Origin: an uncultured Eubacterium sp.
Lineage (GTDB): Bacteria > Bacillota > Clostridia > Lachnospirales > Lachnospiraceae
Length of the DNA stretch: 27,709 nt
NCBI GenBank assembly: GCA_958446835.1
Contig: CAUCXT010000034.1
Location: forward strand, 1-27,709
Reading direction: 5' to 3'
Position 1 is the first letter of the stretch; each line of letters starts with the position of its first letter. Positions 1-8,498 of the stretch are shown here, piece by piece. The position numbers were made by a program, and so were the translations under genes. The notes beneath the pieces are model-generated. The model had not been told where the DNA came from. It saw only the letters and a program-made list of their open reading frames with translations, and did no database searches.

Positions 1-1080
1 ACGGATGATAGAAAGGAGAAAGTCAGACTTGCCCAGCAGAGCTTTAACAATGACCTTGTGAGTGGTAAGGGGGCGGATATATATTTTTCGTCCTATGGAG
101 AACTTGATTTTGAGAATCTTGGAGAGAAAGGTGCGCTTGCGGATTTATATGAATTTATAGATGCGGACAGCGATATAAGCAGGAATGACTTTGTGCAGAG
201 TATCCTTAAGGCTATGGAATATAAAGGAAAGCTGTATGCTGTGTCGCCTGATTTCAGCCTTAATACAATAGTTGGAAAGAAATCACTTCTGGGGCAGTAT
301 GATAAGTGGGATTACAATGCGGTGTATGAGCTTGCCAAGAGCCATCCGGATGCAATCCTTTTTGCGAACAGTAATCAGGAGAAAAATCTTGACAAATTTA
401 TGGCGTATTCATTGGATATGTTCTATAACAGTGACACGGCAGAGTGCAGCTTTGACTCAGAGCAGTTCATAAAGCTGCTTGAACTGGCAAAGGACAGTGG
501 CACAGAATATGATAATAGCGCCGATATCGGAGAGCTTCTCACGGATGAGAAGGTGCTTCTGTATGAGGCACCGATAATTTTCTGGTATAATACACAGCTT
601 TTGCCGTATTATTTTGGTGAGGATATAAGCTATGTCGGGTATCCGTCTAACGCTGAGAGTGGAACGGTGCTCAGATATTATTATCAGTGGGCTGTCAGCG
701 GGCAGTCACAGCACAAGGATGGTGCATGGCAGTTTATAAAGAGTCTTTTTGACGATGAGTATCAGAAGAGCTGCTTTTATTTTCCTGTGATGAGGTCAAG
801 CTTTGATGATGGGATAACTGAGGCGATGAATTTTAACGAAAGGCATAGTGTAGGTCTTACAAGTGGTGTTAGTGTAAATGTGCGTGCTATGACCCAGGAA
901 GAAGCAGATGAGCTTCGCCAGCTTGTCGACAATGCAACGCTTGTGTACAAGCCTTATGATACAGTGAAGAGCATAATAAGGGAAGAGGCAAAATATCTCT
1001 TTGATGGGGTGCGCAGTGCGGAGGAGACCGCGGCGATAATACAGGACAGGGTGAAGCTCTACCTTGAGGAGAACAACTAA
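1..1080 (+). CDS. ABC transporter extracellular solute-binding protein (sugar type), 5'-truncated
   Basis: This is the C-terminal 359 residues of a substrate-binding protein. The frame is open from base 1, so the start and the lipoprotein signal peptide lie outside the window. The early LVSGKGADIYF stretch, the aromatic-rich middle and the late segment with YYYQWAVSGQSQHKDGAWQFIKSLF are typical of family 1 carbohydrate-binding proteins, where the last segment marks the hinge and C-lobe. Such proteins sit outside the membrane and hand sugars or oligosaccharides to a two-permease ABC importer. No permease or ATPase gene follows; the next gene is a MATE exporter behind a hairpin and its own candidate promoter. 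Partner genes are therefore probably upstream of the window. The substrate cannot be told from the sequence. The family call is fairly safe, the sugar call less so. Confidence 0.8.
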   Translation, partial: TDDRKEKVRLAQQSFNNDLVSGKGADIYFSSYGELDFENLGEKGALADLYEFIDADSDISRNDFVQSILKAMEYKGKLYAVSPDFSLNTIVGKKSLLGQYDKWDYNAVYELAKSHPDAILFANSNQEKNLDKFMAYSLDMFYNSDTAECSFDSEQFIKLLELAKDSGTEYDNSADIGELLTDEKVLLYEAPIIFWYNTQLLPYYFGEDISYVGYPSNAESGTVLRYYYQWAVSGQSQHKDGAWQFIKSLFDDEYQKSCFYFPVMRSSFDDGITEAMNFNERHSVGLTSGVSVNVRAMTQEEADELRQLVDNATLVYKPYDTVKSIIREEAKYLFDGVRSAEETAAIIQDRVKLYLEENN

Positions 1081-1082
1081 GC

Positions 1083-1130
1083 TGGGACACCGGTGTCAGA
1101 CCTCTGTCCCAATTTTGCGTATTGTTTTTT
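1083..1130 (+). terminator. Hairpin after the solute-binding protein gene: terminator or REP-like element
   Basis: Perfect 7-bp arms TGGGACA (1083-1089) and TGTCCCA (1105-1111) enclose a second, overlapping 12-bp palindrome GACACCGGTGTC (1086-1097). A T-rich tail ends in a T run at 1124-1131. It could terminate the upstream gene. The nested GGGAC/GTCCC design also resembles REP-like elements scattered in Firmicute genomes, so its identity is left open. Confidence 0.5.
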
Positions 1131-1150
1131 TGGAAAAAATATTCTATACT
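1122..1150 (+). promoter_or_regulatory. Candidate sigma-A promoter for the MATE gene
   Basis: TTGTTT (1122-1127), a 17-bp spacer and TATACT (1145-1150), with the expected start near 1157, about 50 bases before the MATE ATG. The -35 is weak (3 of 6) and overlaps the T tail of the preceding hairpin, so this is tentative. Confidence 0.35.
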
Positions 1151-1205
1151 GGATTTCCGGCGGCGTAAGCCGTATACATTATTGTGTAGAGGGAGAAATT
1201 CAGAG

Positions 1206-2561
1206 ATGAGCAGTGAAGTAAAAAAGGTGAGCAGGGATTTGACGAGCGGACCTTTGGCAAAGCAGATTCTGGTATTCAGTATACCGCTTGTACTGTCTAA
1301 CCTGTTGCAGGTGCTCTTTAATATGTCGGATATCGCGGTGGTCGGGCAGTTCGCGGGCTCACATGCGCTGGGAAGTGTGGGGTCGACAACCACGCTGGTA
1401 ACGCTGTTTACCACATTCCTGATAGGTGTGTCGGGCGGCGTGAATGTAATGACGGCGCAGTATATAGGCGCTAAGAAGGACAAGGATGTGTGTGAGGTTG
1501 TCCATTCGGCTGCGTGGATGTGCGCACTCATGGGTGTGATACTGCTTCTGTTCGGACAGGTGTTCTCAAAGCTTATCCTTGAAGTTATGAAGACCAAGGA
1601 AGAGCTTATAGACGGAGCTGCACTGTATCTTAGAATATATTTTCTTGGAATGCCTGCACTTGGAATATACAATTTCGGTAATGCTGTATTTTCGGCTATC
1701 GGAGATACCAAGAAGCCTGTGTATATACTGGCATTTTCAGGTGTTGTGAATATTCTGCTCAATCTGTTTTTTGTCATAGTGTGCAAGCTTTCGGTTGCGG
1801 GAGTTGCCATCGCCAGCGTCACGTCGCAGTATATGTCTGCGGTGCTTATAATGTGGGCGCTTATGAAGGCGGATGAGAGAATACGTTTCTCACCAAAGTA
1901 TCTTAAGTTCTATCCGGACAAGGTAAAGGACCTTTTCAAGCTGGGCTTTCCGGCTGGAATACAGAACGCGATATTCCAGTTTGCCAACCTTTTTGTTCAG
2001 GTCGGTGTCAATTCATTTGATGCGGTCATTGTTGAGGGAAATTCGGCGGCAACCAATGCGGACGCGCTTGTATATGATGTCATGGCGGCATTCTACACAG
2101 CCTGCGCAAGCTTCATGGGGCAAAACTATGGGGCAAGAAACAAAAAGAGAGTGCGCAACAGCTACATCATAAGCCTTGCCTATTCCTTCGGAATCGGAAT
2201 GGCAATGGGAATTACGCTAAACATACTTGGACGCCCGTTCCTGTCGCTTTTTACAAATGACGCTGCGGTTATGGACGCGGGTATGCTGCGTCTTAACATT
2301 ATGAGCATATCCTACGGCTTCTCAGCATTTATGGACTGTACAATAGCAGCTTCAAGAGGTCTGGGAAAGACGGTTGTACCAACGTACATAGTAATAATGG
2401 GCTCATGTGTGTTCAGAGTGATATGGATATATACGGTATTTGCGTATTTTAAGACGGTTCCGTCACTTTACATATTGTATATATGTTCGTGGACACTCAC
2501 GGCGATTGCGGAGTTCATATACTTTATGAGAGTTTATAAGGAGCATATAAAGGTGCTGTAA
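1206..2561 (+). CDS. MATE family multidrug/cation antiporter
   Basis: Predicted 451-residue integral membrane protein of the MATE family, which exports drugs or other organic cations in exchange for Na+ or H+. The N-terminus carries the family signature: LAKQILVFSIPLVLSNLLQVLFNMSDIAVVGQF, with the conserved proline in TM1. About 12 hydrophobic segments are arranged as two repeated halves; the second half opens with LFKLGFPAGIQNAIFQFANLFVQ, which mirrors the first. The length is normal for the NorM/DinF-type group. The frame is open from 1122, but I chose ATG 1206 because AGAGGGAGAA lies 8-9 bases upstream and the mature start matches the family. The gene is monocistronic and ends at a strong bidirectional terminator. 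Substrate unknown. Confidence 0.9.
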   Translation: MSSEVKKVSRDLTSGPLAKQILVFSIPLVLSNLLQVLFNMSDIAVVGQFAGSHALGSVGSTTTLVTLFTTFLIGVSGGVNVMTAQYIGAKKDKDVCEVVHSAAWMCALMGVILLLFGQVFSKLILEVMKTKEELIDGAALYLRIYFLGMPALGIYNFGNAVFSAIGDTKKPVYILAFSGVVNILLNLFFVIVCKLSVAGVAIASVTSQYMSAVLIMWALMKADERIRFSPKYLKFYPDKVKDLFKLGFPAGIQNAIFQFANLFVQVGVNSFDAVIVEGNSAATNADALVYDVMAAFYTACASFMGQNYGARNKKRVRNSYIISLAYSFGIGMAMGITLNILGRPFLSLFTNDAAVMDAGMLRLNIMSISYGFSAFMDCTIAASRGLGKTVVPTYIVIMGSCVFRVIWIYTVFAYFKTVPSLYILYICSWTLTAIAEFIYFMRVYKEHIKVL

Positions 2562-2597
2562 AGGGCGGGGGCTCTATGAAAATGTAAGTACCATAAC

Positions 2598-2631
2598 AAA
2601 ACCCCACAAGGTCGCAGCCTTGTGGGGTTTT
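2598..2631. terminator. Bidirectional intrinsic terminator between MATE and MCP genes
   Basis: A perfect 14-bp stem (AAAACCCCACAAGG at 2598-2611 with its complement at 2618-2631) with a 6-base loop. The T run on + and the A run (T on -) on the other side let it serve both convergent genes. Confidence 0.9.
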
Positions 2632-2671
2632 TCTCATTTATTCTTTACGGATTTTACTTCGTTATATATCA

Positions 2672-4387
2672 TTATTTCTTCAACACAAATTTCCCGACAA
2701 GCTGCTGCAATGTATCCGCCTGAGCCGACAGCTCCTCGCTTGTAGCGGATGTTTCCTGCGCTGCTGAGGAGTTGGACTGGACAACCTCAGCAATCTGGTT
2801 GACACCTTCGTTTGCCTCATCCATAGCCTTGGACTGTGTGTCCGAAGCTTCGCTCAGAGCTCTTGATGTCTCTGCGATGGACTGGATTCCGTCTATTACA
2901 GCGGTGAGGGCTTCTGCTGCACTGTGTGCAGCATGGTTGCCGTCGTCAATCTCCTTGAGAGCACCCTCTATAAGCTCGCGTGTATCAACAGCGGACTTGG
3001 CGCTCTGCTCGGCAAGCTGGCGGATCTCGTCTGCGACTACGGCAAAACCACGGCCTGCGTCTCCTGCTCTTGCTGCTTCAATTGAGGCGTTGAGTGAGAG
3101 AAGGTTGGTCTGGCTTGCGATGTCCTCTATGTTGGCTGTGATATTCTCAATCTTTCTTGACGTCTCTGTTATGCGGACCATAGCCTCGGACAGCTTCTGC
3201 ATCTGAACCCTGCTGTCATCAGCCTGTCTGGCATAATCAACCGCCTGCTTATGGGCTTCTTCAAGATTCTTGGATGATTTATCGGCTTCCTCAGTGATAT
3301 TGGTGATAGTCGATGTGAGCTCTTCGATAGCTCCTGCCTGCTCTGTGGCACCCTCTGCAAGGGACTGGGCGGACTGCGCAAGATTGTCGGAGCCGGCGGC
3401 TACCTGCTTGGAGGCTTCATCTACCTGTGTGAGCGTGTCTATCATCTGGTGCTTAAGCTTCTGCATGGATGTGAGCATGATAGAAAACTTACCGACATAC
3501 TTGTCATGGCAGCCTGATGTAGCTATAAAGTTGCCCTCAGCCATTTCTCCGAGCACATAACCGATATCGGATATGAGCGTGTTAAGATCTTCTGCCATGT
3601 ATTTTGAATCAGCTAACATCTCTGCAATCTCGTCATCGTAGTTACTCTCAGGGAATGGACTGTCTAAGTCACCTTCGGCAAGAAGCTTAAGGCGCTTGGC
3701 TGTATCTGCAAGAGTAGACTCGATTTCATTGGCGAACCTATTGCTGACCTTGTTAGACTGTAATCTTGTGGCAGCTATGAGGAGTAATATTACTGCGATG
3801 CATACAAATTCTATAATATTGAGCTGGCGTTTATATGCATTGCCTTTGGTAACATAGCAGTCCATGAGCTGCTTCATATAGCCATAGATGGTATCGTATT
3901 CGGGAGTAAGCTTGTTTATCTCAAGACGCTGTGCATTGTTGCTTGCGTTTACATCGGAGGTTGCCCCCTGCCTTATAATCTCGTCGGACAGTGTCCAGTA
4001 ATCATCTATGACGCTGCTTATATTGTCACATAGCTTTTTTGCTTCGGAATAATTGCACTGCTCTGTTATAGAATTGAAATAGGTAGTAAAGCTATCTCTT
4101 TTATCAAAATAAATTTCCTGCTGTTCACTGATTGAGCCGGCATCCAGATAACCGATAACAGCGCGCAGGGCACTTCTTGAATCGGCGAAAACAGTCATCG
4201 CCTTACCGATGTCACCCTGAATAAAGCCATAGGACTTTAGGGAGTGGTTGAACTGTACGCTGGTAAATACAATTAAAATGATGGCAAGCACAATTGATAT
4301 GCTCGTAATGTTGGTGATAAGGTTGAAATTTTTTCGCAGTCTAGTGTGAATACGCTGGCTGTCATTTGTTTTTTTTCTGTCTTCCAT
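2672..4387 (-). CDS. Methyl-accepting chemotaxis protein (transmembrane chemoreceptor)
   Basis: A 571-residue chemoreceptor. TM1 lies at about residues 27-47. An extracytoplasmic, mostly helical domain at 48-188 is probably a four-helix-bundle sensor. TM2 is at about 190-208, followed by HAMP at about 209-262 and a long coiled-coil signalling domain to the C-terminus. The kinase-contact tip is clear at about 420-452 (EDIASQTNLLSLNASIEAARAGDAGRGFAVVADE), the part that binds CheA and CheW. The C-terminus ends LVGKFVLKK with no NWETF-like CheR tether. ATG at 4387 is preceded by an AAAGGAAGGG ribosome site about 9 bases away. The gene stands alone, convergent with MATE and divergent from the transaldolase operon. 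Ligand unknown. Its signalling domain closely resembles that of the MCP at 23569-25249. Confidence 0.95.
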   Translation of the reverse strand: MEDRKKTNDSQRIHTRLRKNFNLITNITSISIVLAIILIVFTSVQFNHSLKSYGFIQGDIGKAMTVFADSRSALRAVIGYLDAGSISEQQEIYFDKRDSFTTYFNSITEQCNYSEAKKLCDNISSVIDDYWTLSDEIIRQGATSDVNASNNAQRLEINKLTPEYDTIYGYMKQLMDCYVTKGNAYKRQLNIIEFVCIAVILLLIAATRLQSNKVSNRFANEIESTLADTAKRLKLLAEGDLDSPFPESNYDDEIAEMLADSKYMAEDLNTLISDIGYVLGEMAEGNFIATSGCHDKYVGKFSIMLTSMQKLKHQMIDTLTQVDEASKQVAAGSDNLAQSAQSLAEGATEQAGAIEELTSTITNITEEADKSSKNLEEAHKQAVDYARQADDSRVQMQKLSEAMVRITETSRKIENITANIEDIASQTNLLSLNASIEAARAGDAGRGFAVVADEIRQLAEQSAKSAVDTRELIEGALKEIDDGNHAAHSAAEALTAVIDGIQSIAETSRALSEASDTQSKAMDEANEGVNQIAEVVQSNSSAAQETSATSEELSAQADTLQQLVGKFVLKK

Positions 4388-4424
4388 TAAGAATGCCCTT
4401 CCTTTCGCAATAAATAAATCGTGC

Positions 4425-4446
4425 CAAGCCGGGTTTTCACGGCTTG
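4425..4446 (-). other. Stem-loop in the MCP 5' leader
   Basis: CAAGCCG (4425-4431) and CGGCTTG (4440-4446) pair perfectly around an 8-base loop, between the candidate promoter and the ribosome site of the MCP gene. Read on the minus strand, the sequence after it is AT-rich but has no clean T run, so it is a leader hairpin of unknown use rather than a sure attenuator. Confidence 0.45.
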
Positions 4447-4473
4447 AAATATTTTTTGTAACACCCTGTCATT

Positions 4474-4502
4474 AGGATAGCATTTTTGTTAAAAAATGGA
4501 AA
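4474..4502 (-). promoter_or_regulatory. Candidate promoter for the MCP gene at 2672-4387
   Basis: On the minus strand: TTTCCA (4502-4497), a 17-bp spacer ending in TGC, then TATCCT (4479-4474). This is an extended -10 promoter of the sigma-A type. I saw no clear sigma-D (flagellar) TAAA-N15-GCCGATAT element, which one might expect for a chemoreceptor. The 4388-4754 gap between the divergent genes otherwise holds the leader hairpin, an AT-rich tract and the transaldolase promoter. Confidence 0.4.
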
Positions 4503-4643
4503 CAATATTTTGAAAATTTTGCAAAAAAACTTATAAAATACCATAATTAAGTCAAAACAAGTAAAAGATCTCTGCAATGTAATTTATTATTGTTTTTGGC
4601 AGCAAAATGAGCAACACATGGGCATAATTTGAACAAAAATGCT

Positions 4644-4672
4644 TTGACAATATGGCGGTATGGCTTTAAAAT
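4644..4672 (+). promoter_or_regulatory. Strong sigma-A promoter of the transaldolase-transketolase operon
   Basis: TTGACA (4644-4649), exactly 17 bp, TAAAAT (4667-4672): a near-consensus promoter. The start should fall near 4679, about 75 bases before the transaldolase ATG. This also shows that the longer open frame from 4629 is not the protein start. Confidence 0.85.
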
Positions 4673-4754
4673 GACTGTAGGTGAAACAATTTATATAGTT
4701 GTTTTCCAAACGTTTTTTAATCTAAGAGAGCGAAAGCGGAACAGGAGAGGTAAT

Positions 4755-5411
4755 ATGAAGTTTTTTATTGACACAGCGAAGGTTGAAGACATTAAGAAAG
4801 CAAATGACATGGGGGTTATTTGCGGAGTAACAACGAACCCATCTTTAATTGCAAAAGAGGGAAGGGATTTTAATGAGGTTATCAAGGAGATAGCATCAAT
4901 TGTTGACGGCCCGATAAGCGGTGAGGTTAAGGCTACAACCCAGGACGCTGAGGGTATGATTAAGGAAGGAAGAGAGATTGCAGCTATCCATCCTAACATG
5001 GTTGTCAAGATTCCTATGACTGTTGAAGGACTTAAGGCTACCAAGGTTCTCGCTTCAGAGGGTATCAAGGTTAATGTTACACTTATCTTCTCGGCTAATC
5101 AGGCGCTTCTTGCAGCGAGAGCGGGTGCAGCTTATGTTTCCCCATTCCTTGGAAGACTTGATGATATATCACAGCCGGGCATTGAGCTTATCCGTACAAT
5201 TTCGGATATTTTCATGAATTATCCTGAGATTGAGACAGAGATTATTGCAGCCAGCGTCCGCAATCCGATCCATGTAACAGACTGCGCACTTGCAGGTGCT
5301 GACATTGCAACGGTTCCTTATTCGGTAATCGAGCAGATGACAAAGCACCCACTTACAACAGCTGGTATTGATAAGTTCGTTAAGGATTATGAAGCTGTAT
5401 TCGGAAAGTAG
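4755..5411 (+). CDS. tal: Transaldolase (small FSA/TalC-type subfamily)
   Basis: A 218-residue class I aldolase-fold enzyme, the usual size for the short transaldolase/fructose-6-phosphate aldolase group. It moves the dihydroxyacetone unit between sedoheptulose-7-phosphate and glyceraldehyde-3-phosphate in the non-oxidative pentose phosphate pathway. Visible motifs are MKFFIDTA with Asp6, GVTTNPSL at 24-31, VVKIPMT with the Schiff-base Lys85, and PFLGRLDD. Where E. coli FSA has Gln59, this protein has GEVK (Glu57) with a two-residue insertion, which favours transaldolase over F6P-aldolase activity; that is inference. ATG 4755 was chosen because AGGAG sits 7 bases upstream, downstream of a strong promoter. 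The transketolase gene follows after 33 bases, making a two-gene operon. Confidence 0.9.
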   Translation: MKFFIDTAKVEDIKKANDMGVICGVTTNPSLIAKEGRDFNEVIKEIASIVDGPISGEVKATTQDAEGMIKEGREIAAIHPNMVVKIPMTVEGLKATKVLASEGIKVNVTLIFSANQALLAARAGAAYVSPFLGRLDDISQPGIELIRTISDIFMNYPEIETEIIAASVRNPIHVTDCALAGADIATVPYSVIEQMTKHPLTTAGIDKFVKDYEAVFGK

Positions 5412-5444
5412 AACTAATATCTTATAAAAAGGAGATTTTTATTT

Positions 5445-7430
5445 ATGCGTGACAATGTAGAAAATATGTCTGTTAATGCCATTCGCGTTCTTGCGGCTGA
5501 CGCTGTTCAGAAGGCTAATTCAGGACATCCGGGACTTCCGCTTGGCTCAGCGGCTATGGCTTATGAGCTCTGGGCTAATCACATGAATCACAATCCGGCA
5601 GATCCTAAGTGGTTCAACAGGGACAGGTTCATATTATCGGGTGGACATGGTTCTACTCTTTTATACTCACTTCTCCATCTTTTTGGATATGGACTTACTA
5701 AGGAAGATCTGGCTCAGTTCCGCCAGTGGGGTTCACTCACACCGGGTCATCCTGAGTATGGTCATACAGTAGGTGTTGAGGCTACAACAGGACCTCTTGG
5801 AGCAGGTATGGGTATGGCTGTAGGTATGGCTGTAGCGGAAGCACATCTTGCCGCTGTATTTAACAAGGAAAATTACCCGGTTGTCGACCATTATACTTAT
5901 GTTCTCGGCGGTGACGGATGTATGATGGAGGGTATCTCCTCTGAGGCATTTTCACTTGCGGGAACACTTGGACTTAGCAAGCTGATTGTTCTCTATGATT
6001 CAAATAAGATTTCCATAGAGGGCGGTACGGACATAGCATTTACCGAGGACGTCAAGAAGCGTTTCGAGGCATTCGGTTTCCAGACACTTGTTGTCGAGGA
6101 CGGTAACAATATCGAGGAGATTGGCAAGGCTATCGAGGAGGCTAAGGCTGATAAGACAAGACCTGCCATGATTACAGTCAAGACCAAGATTGGTTATGGT
6201 TGTCCTGCAAAGGAAGGCAAGGCATCAGCTCACGGTGAGCCTCTTGGAGCAGACAATGTAGCTGCACTTAAGGAGAATCTTGGCTGGCCTTCACAGGAGC
6301 CTTTCTATGTACCGGACGAGGTATACGCTAACTATAAGGAGAAGGCGAAGAAGGGCGCTGAGGCAGAGGAGGCTTGGAATAAGCTTTTTGCCGATTATTG
6401 TAAGGCATACCCTGAGATGAAGAAGCTCTGGGACGAGTATTTCGATGAGAATGCTGCCGAGAAGGTTCTCAACGATGAGAACTTCTGGAGCTATGAGGAC
6501 AAGCCACAGGCTACACGTAACCTCTCAGGCGTACAGATTAACAAGCTTAAGAATATGCTACCTAACCTTATGGGCGGTTCCGCAGACCTTGCACCATCTA
6601 CAAAGACATATATGTCTAATATGGGAGATTTCTCCAAGGACAACTATGCCGGAAGAAATATGCATTTCGGCGTAAGAGAGCTTGCAATGACAGCTATCGG
6701 CAACGGTATGATGCTCCATGGCGGACTTCATGCATTTGTCTCAACATTCTTCGTATTCAGCGATTATGTTAAGCCTATGGCGAGACTTTCAGCTATCATG
6801 GGAGTGCCTCTTACATTCGTGCTCACACATGACAGTATCGGTGTCGGGGAGGATGGACCTACACATGAACCTATCGAGCAGCTTGCAATGCTTCGTTCAC
6901 TTCCTAATTTCACAGTGTACAGACCTTGTGACGCTACAGAGACGGCAGCAGCGTGGGCTTACGCGGTGACATCTAAGAAGACACCTACAGCTCTTGTGCT
7001 CACAAGACAGAACCTTCCTCAGATGGCAGGTTCATCTAAGGAAGCATTAAAGGGAGCTTATGTTATAGCTGATTCCTCTAAGAGCGTACCTGATGCAATA
7101 CTTATCGCTTCCGGTTCTGAGGTATCACTTGCTGTCGATGCCAAGGCAGAGCTTATTAAGGATGGCATTGATGTAAGAGTCGTTTCCATGCCTTCCATGG
7201 ATGTGTTCGAGCAGCAGAGCGATGAGTATAAGGAGTCCGTACTTCCTAAGAGCGTGAGAAAGAGAGTTGCCATTGAGGCACTTTCAGACTTCGGCTGGGG
7301 CAAGTATGTAGGACTTGACGGAGCTTATGTCACGATGCATGGCTTTGGTGCGAGTGCTCCTGCGGCTACACTCTTCAAGGAGTTTGGATTTACGGTTGAG
7401 AATGTTGTCAAGACCGTTAAGAGTCTCTAA
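5445..7430 (+). CDS. tkt: Transketolase
   Basis: A 661-residue, full-length, thiamine-diphosphate-dependent transketolase that transfers two-carbon units between pentose, tetrose and hexose phosphates. It contains the N-terminal TPP domain with NSGHPG (25-30), GGHGS (66-70), EATTGPLGAG and the metal/TPP motif GDGCMMEG (156-163). A middle pyrimidine domain follows with GGSADLAPSTKT and HDSIGVGEDGPTHEPIEQLA, then a C-terminal domain with LIASGSEVSLA. A strong AAAAAGGAGA ribosome site lies about 10 bases before ATG 5445. It is co-transcribed with transaldolase, so both enzymes that interconvert pentose phosphates and glycolytic intermediates come from one promoter. A hairpin with a T-rich tail follows the stop codon. 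Confidence 0.97.
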   Translation: MRDNVENMSVNAIRVLAADAVQKANSGHPGLPLGSAAMAYELWANHMNHNPADPKWFNRDRFILSGGHGSTLLYSLLHLFGYGLTKEDLAQFRQWGSLTPGHPEYGHTVGVEATTGPLGAGMGMAVGMAVAEAHLAAVFNKENYPVVDHYTYVLGGDGCMMEGISSEAFSLAGTLGLSKLIVLYDSNKISIEGGTDIAFTEDVKKRFEAFGFQTLVVEDGNNIEEIGKAIEEAKADKTRPAMITVKTKIGYGCPAKEGKASAHGEPLGADNVAALKENLGWPSQEPFYVPDEVYANYKEKAKKGAEAEEAWNKLFADYCKAYPEMKKLWDEYFDENAAEKVLNDENFWSYEDKPQATRNLSGVQINKLKNMLPNLMGGSADLAPSTKTYMSNMGDFSKDNYAGRNMHFGVRELAMTAIGNGMMLHGGLHAFVSTFFVFSDYVKPMARLSAIMGVPLTFVLTHDSIGVGEDGPTHEPIEQLAMLRSLPNFTVYRPCDATETAAAWAYAVTSKKTPTALVLTRQNLPQMAGSSKEALKGAYVIADSSKSVPDAILIASGSEVSLAVDAKAELIKDGIDVRVVSMPSMDVFEQQSDEYKESVLPKSVRKRVAIEALSDFGWGKYVGLDGAYVTMHGFGASAPAATLFKEFGFTVENVVKTVKSL

Positions 7431-7448
7431 AATTTAAGAATTATTTGA

Positions 7449-7477
7449 TTTTCAAATGGAAATTATATGAGTATAAT
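7449..7477 (+). promoter_or_regulatory. Candidate promoter just before the post-tkt hairpin
   Basis: TTTTCA (7449-7454), 17 bp, perfect TATAAT (7472-7477). It would start a transcript near 7484, inside the hairpin at 7481-7509, giving the downstream gene an mRNA with a 5'-terminal stem-loop. The -35 is 4 of 6. Confidence 0.4.
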
Positions 7478-7480
7478 TAT

Positions 7481-7516
7481 GGCAGGGAGTGATGTTTGGG
7501 CTCCCTGCCTGTTATT
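7481..7516 (+). terminator. Hairpin, probable terminator of the tal-tkt operon
   Basis: A perfect 9-bp GC-rich stem, GGCAGGGAG (7481-7489) and CTCCCTGCC (7501-7509), with an 11-base loop, followed by TGTTATTTTG. The T tract is interrupted, so termination may be partial. Its left edge coincides with the expected start of the TATAAT-bearing candidate promoter. Confidence 0.6.
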
Positions 7517-7600
7517 TTGTTTATGCATAAAAAGGTTTTCAGCAAAACACAGGACATTCTGTATGCAGGCTTAGAGAATATTAAAAAAGGGGAAATGAAA

Positions 7601-8443
7601 ATGAAAGAGAACAAAAAACACATAATACTGGTATTGGGACTTGCGGCGGTGATAGCTGTTGCTACTGCGGTTCTTACCTGCGTGCTCCTCATGCCTAAGC
7701 TTATGCTTGGCAGGAGACTTAATGAGATTCTTAAGGATACCTATACATATAACGCGGAGGCTTCGGTTGCCGGTGTTGATATGGGAATACTCGGAGATGA
7801 GTTCGAGGGAAGCATTACCGGAAGCAGGAGCAATGATGTTATATATGGCAACGTATCGTATAATGGTTTTGAGTGCCTTGAAATATATGTTGAAAATGAT
7901 GGAAAGGTTATGCTCAACATTGAGAAACTTTTTGAGAGTGCGGTAAATAAGGCGGAGGAGAAGACCGGACTTCCGCTTGATTTTATAAGGAATAAGCTGA
8001 CAGACCTTACGATATCATCGAGCCAGATTGAGGACATAACCGGAGAGAGGTTTGTGACGATGGCAGATGCGGGCGTGACACACAATACACTTGAAGAGTT
8101 CGTACAGGCGGTGAAGCTTCTGTCATCATTTAAACAGGTTAAGGCAGATGATATAGCTGCGGAATATATGCTTCTCGGTGATGATGCAAGATACTTTATG
8201 CTGGAGTTAAAGGATGGAATGACGAAGGTGTACATCGGAGTTCCGAAGGATAAGAATGACAAGACCACATCCTTTGTTGTCGAGTATATGGGCAGCGGAG
8301 TGGCAGATGGCGCGGATGCCATCGTGTGGAAAATCAAGCTTGATTATGAGGTTGGTGAAGTTGGGGAGATAGATGTACCTGATGAGACGTTGCCGAAGGA
8401 GACGATAGAGCTACTCAAAAAAGTGTATGGGTATCTGGAATAA
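7601..8443 (+). CDS. Membrane-anchored exported protein, unknown family
   Basis: I do not recognise this 280-residue protein. It has a short lysine-rich start (MKENKKH) and one strong hydrophobic segment at about residues 8-30, which reads as an uncleaved signal anchor or signal peptide; there is no lipobox cysteine at the right place. The rest is a soluble extracytoplasmic domain of alternating short beta-like and acidic helical stretches, without repeats, zinc ligands or known enzyme motifs. The layout is vaguely like small lipid- or ligand-binding secreted domains, but that is a guess. ATG 7601 has AGGGG 8 bases upstream; the in-frame ATG at 7595 is too close to that site. The gene stands alone between the tkt hairpin and the promoter of the next gene; I see no terminator after it. 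Confidence 0.75.
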   Translation: MKENKKHIILVLGLAAVIAVATAVLTCVLLMPKLMLGRRLNEILKDTYTYNAEASVAGVDMGILGDEFEGSITGSRSNDVIYGNVSYNGFECLEIYVENDGKVMLNIEKLFESAVNKAEEKTGLPLDFIRNKLTDLTISSSQIEDITGERFVTMADAGVTHNTLEEFVQAVKLLSSFKQVKADDIAAEYMLLGDDARYFMLELKDGMTKVYIGVPKDKNDKTTSFVVEYMGSGVADGADAIVWKIKLDYEVGEVGEIDVPDETLPKETIELLKKVYGYLE

Positions 8444-8456
8444 ATATGGATCCAAA

Positions 8457-8497
8457 TTTAGTTCGACTATAACCGAGTCGATTGCAACCGAACTAAA
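8457..8497. promoter_or_regulatory. Inverted repeat (candidate operator) abutting the ATPase promoter
   Basis: TTTAGTTCG (8457-8465) and CGAACTAAA (8489-8497) are perfect 9-bp inverted arms 23 bp apart. Inside lies a second dyad, CGACT (8464-8468) / AGTCG (8476-8480). The right arm stops one base before the -35 box of the promoter at 8499. No T run follows, so it is not a terminator. The position suits an activator or repressor site. Confidence 0.6.
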
Positions 8498-8498
8498 A

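Noticed and set aside
887..1822. A 311-codon open frame on the minus strand across the solute-binding and MATE genes.
   Set aside because: It lies antisense to two well-supported genes, has no ribosome site, and its translation is Ser/Thr/Pro-rich with no family resemblance.
3270..3560. Open frames antisense to the MCP genes (also 2772-3206, 23591-23923, 23984-24301, 24749-25114).
   Set aside because: Repetitive heptad coding in MCPs often leaves long antisense frames; no ribosome sites or recognisable domains.
4629..4754. N-terminal extension of transaldolase.
   Set aside because: It would cover the consensus promoter at 4644-4672; ATG 4755 has a ribosome site and gives the family's normal start.
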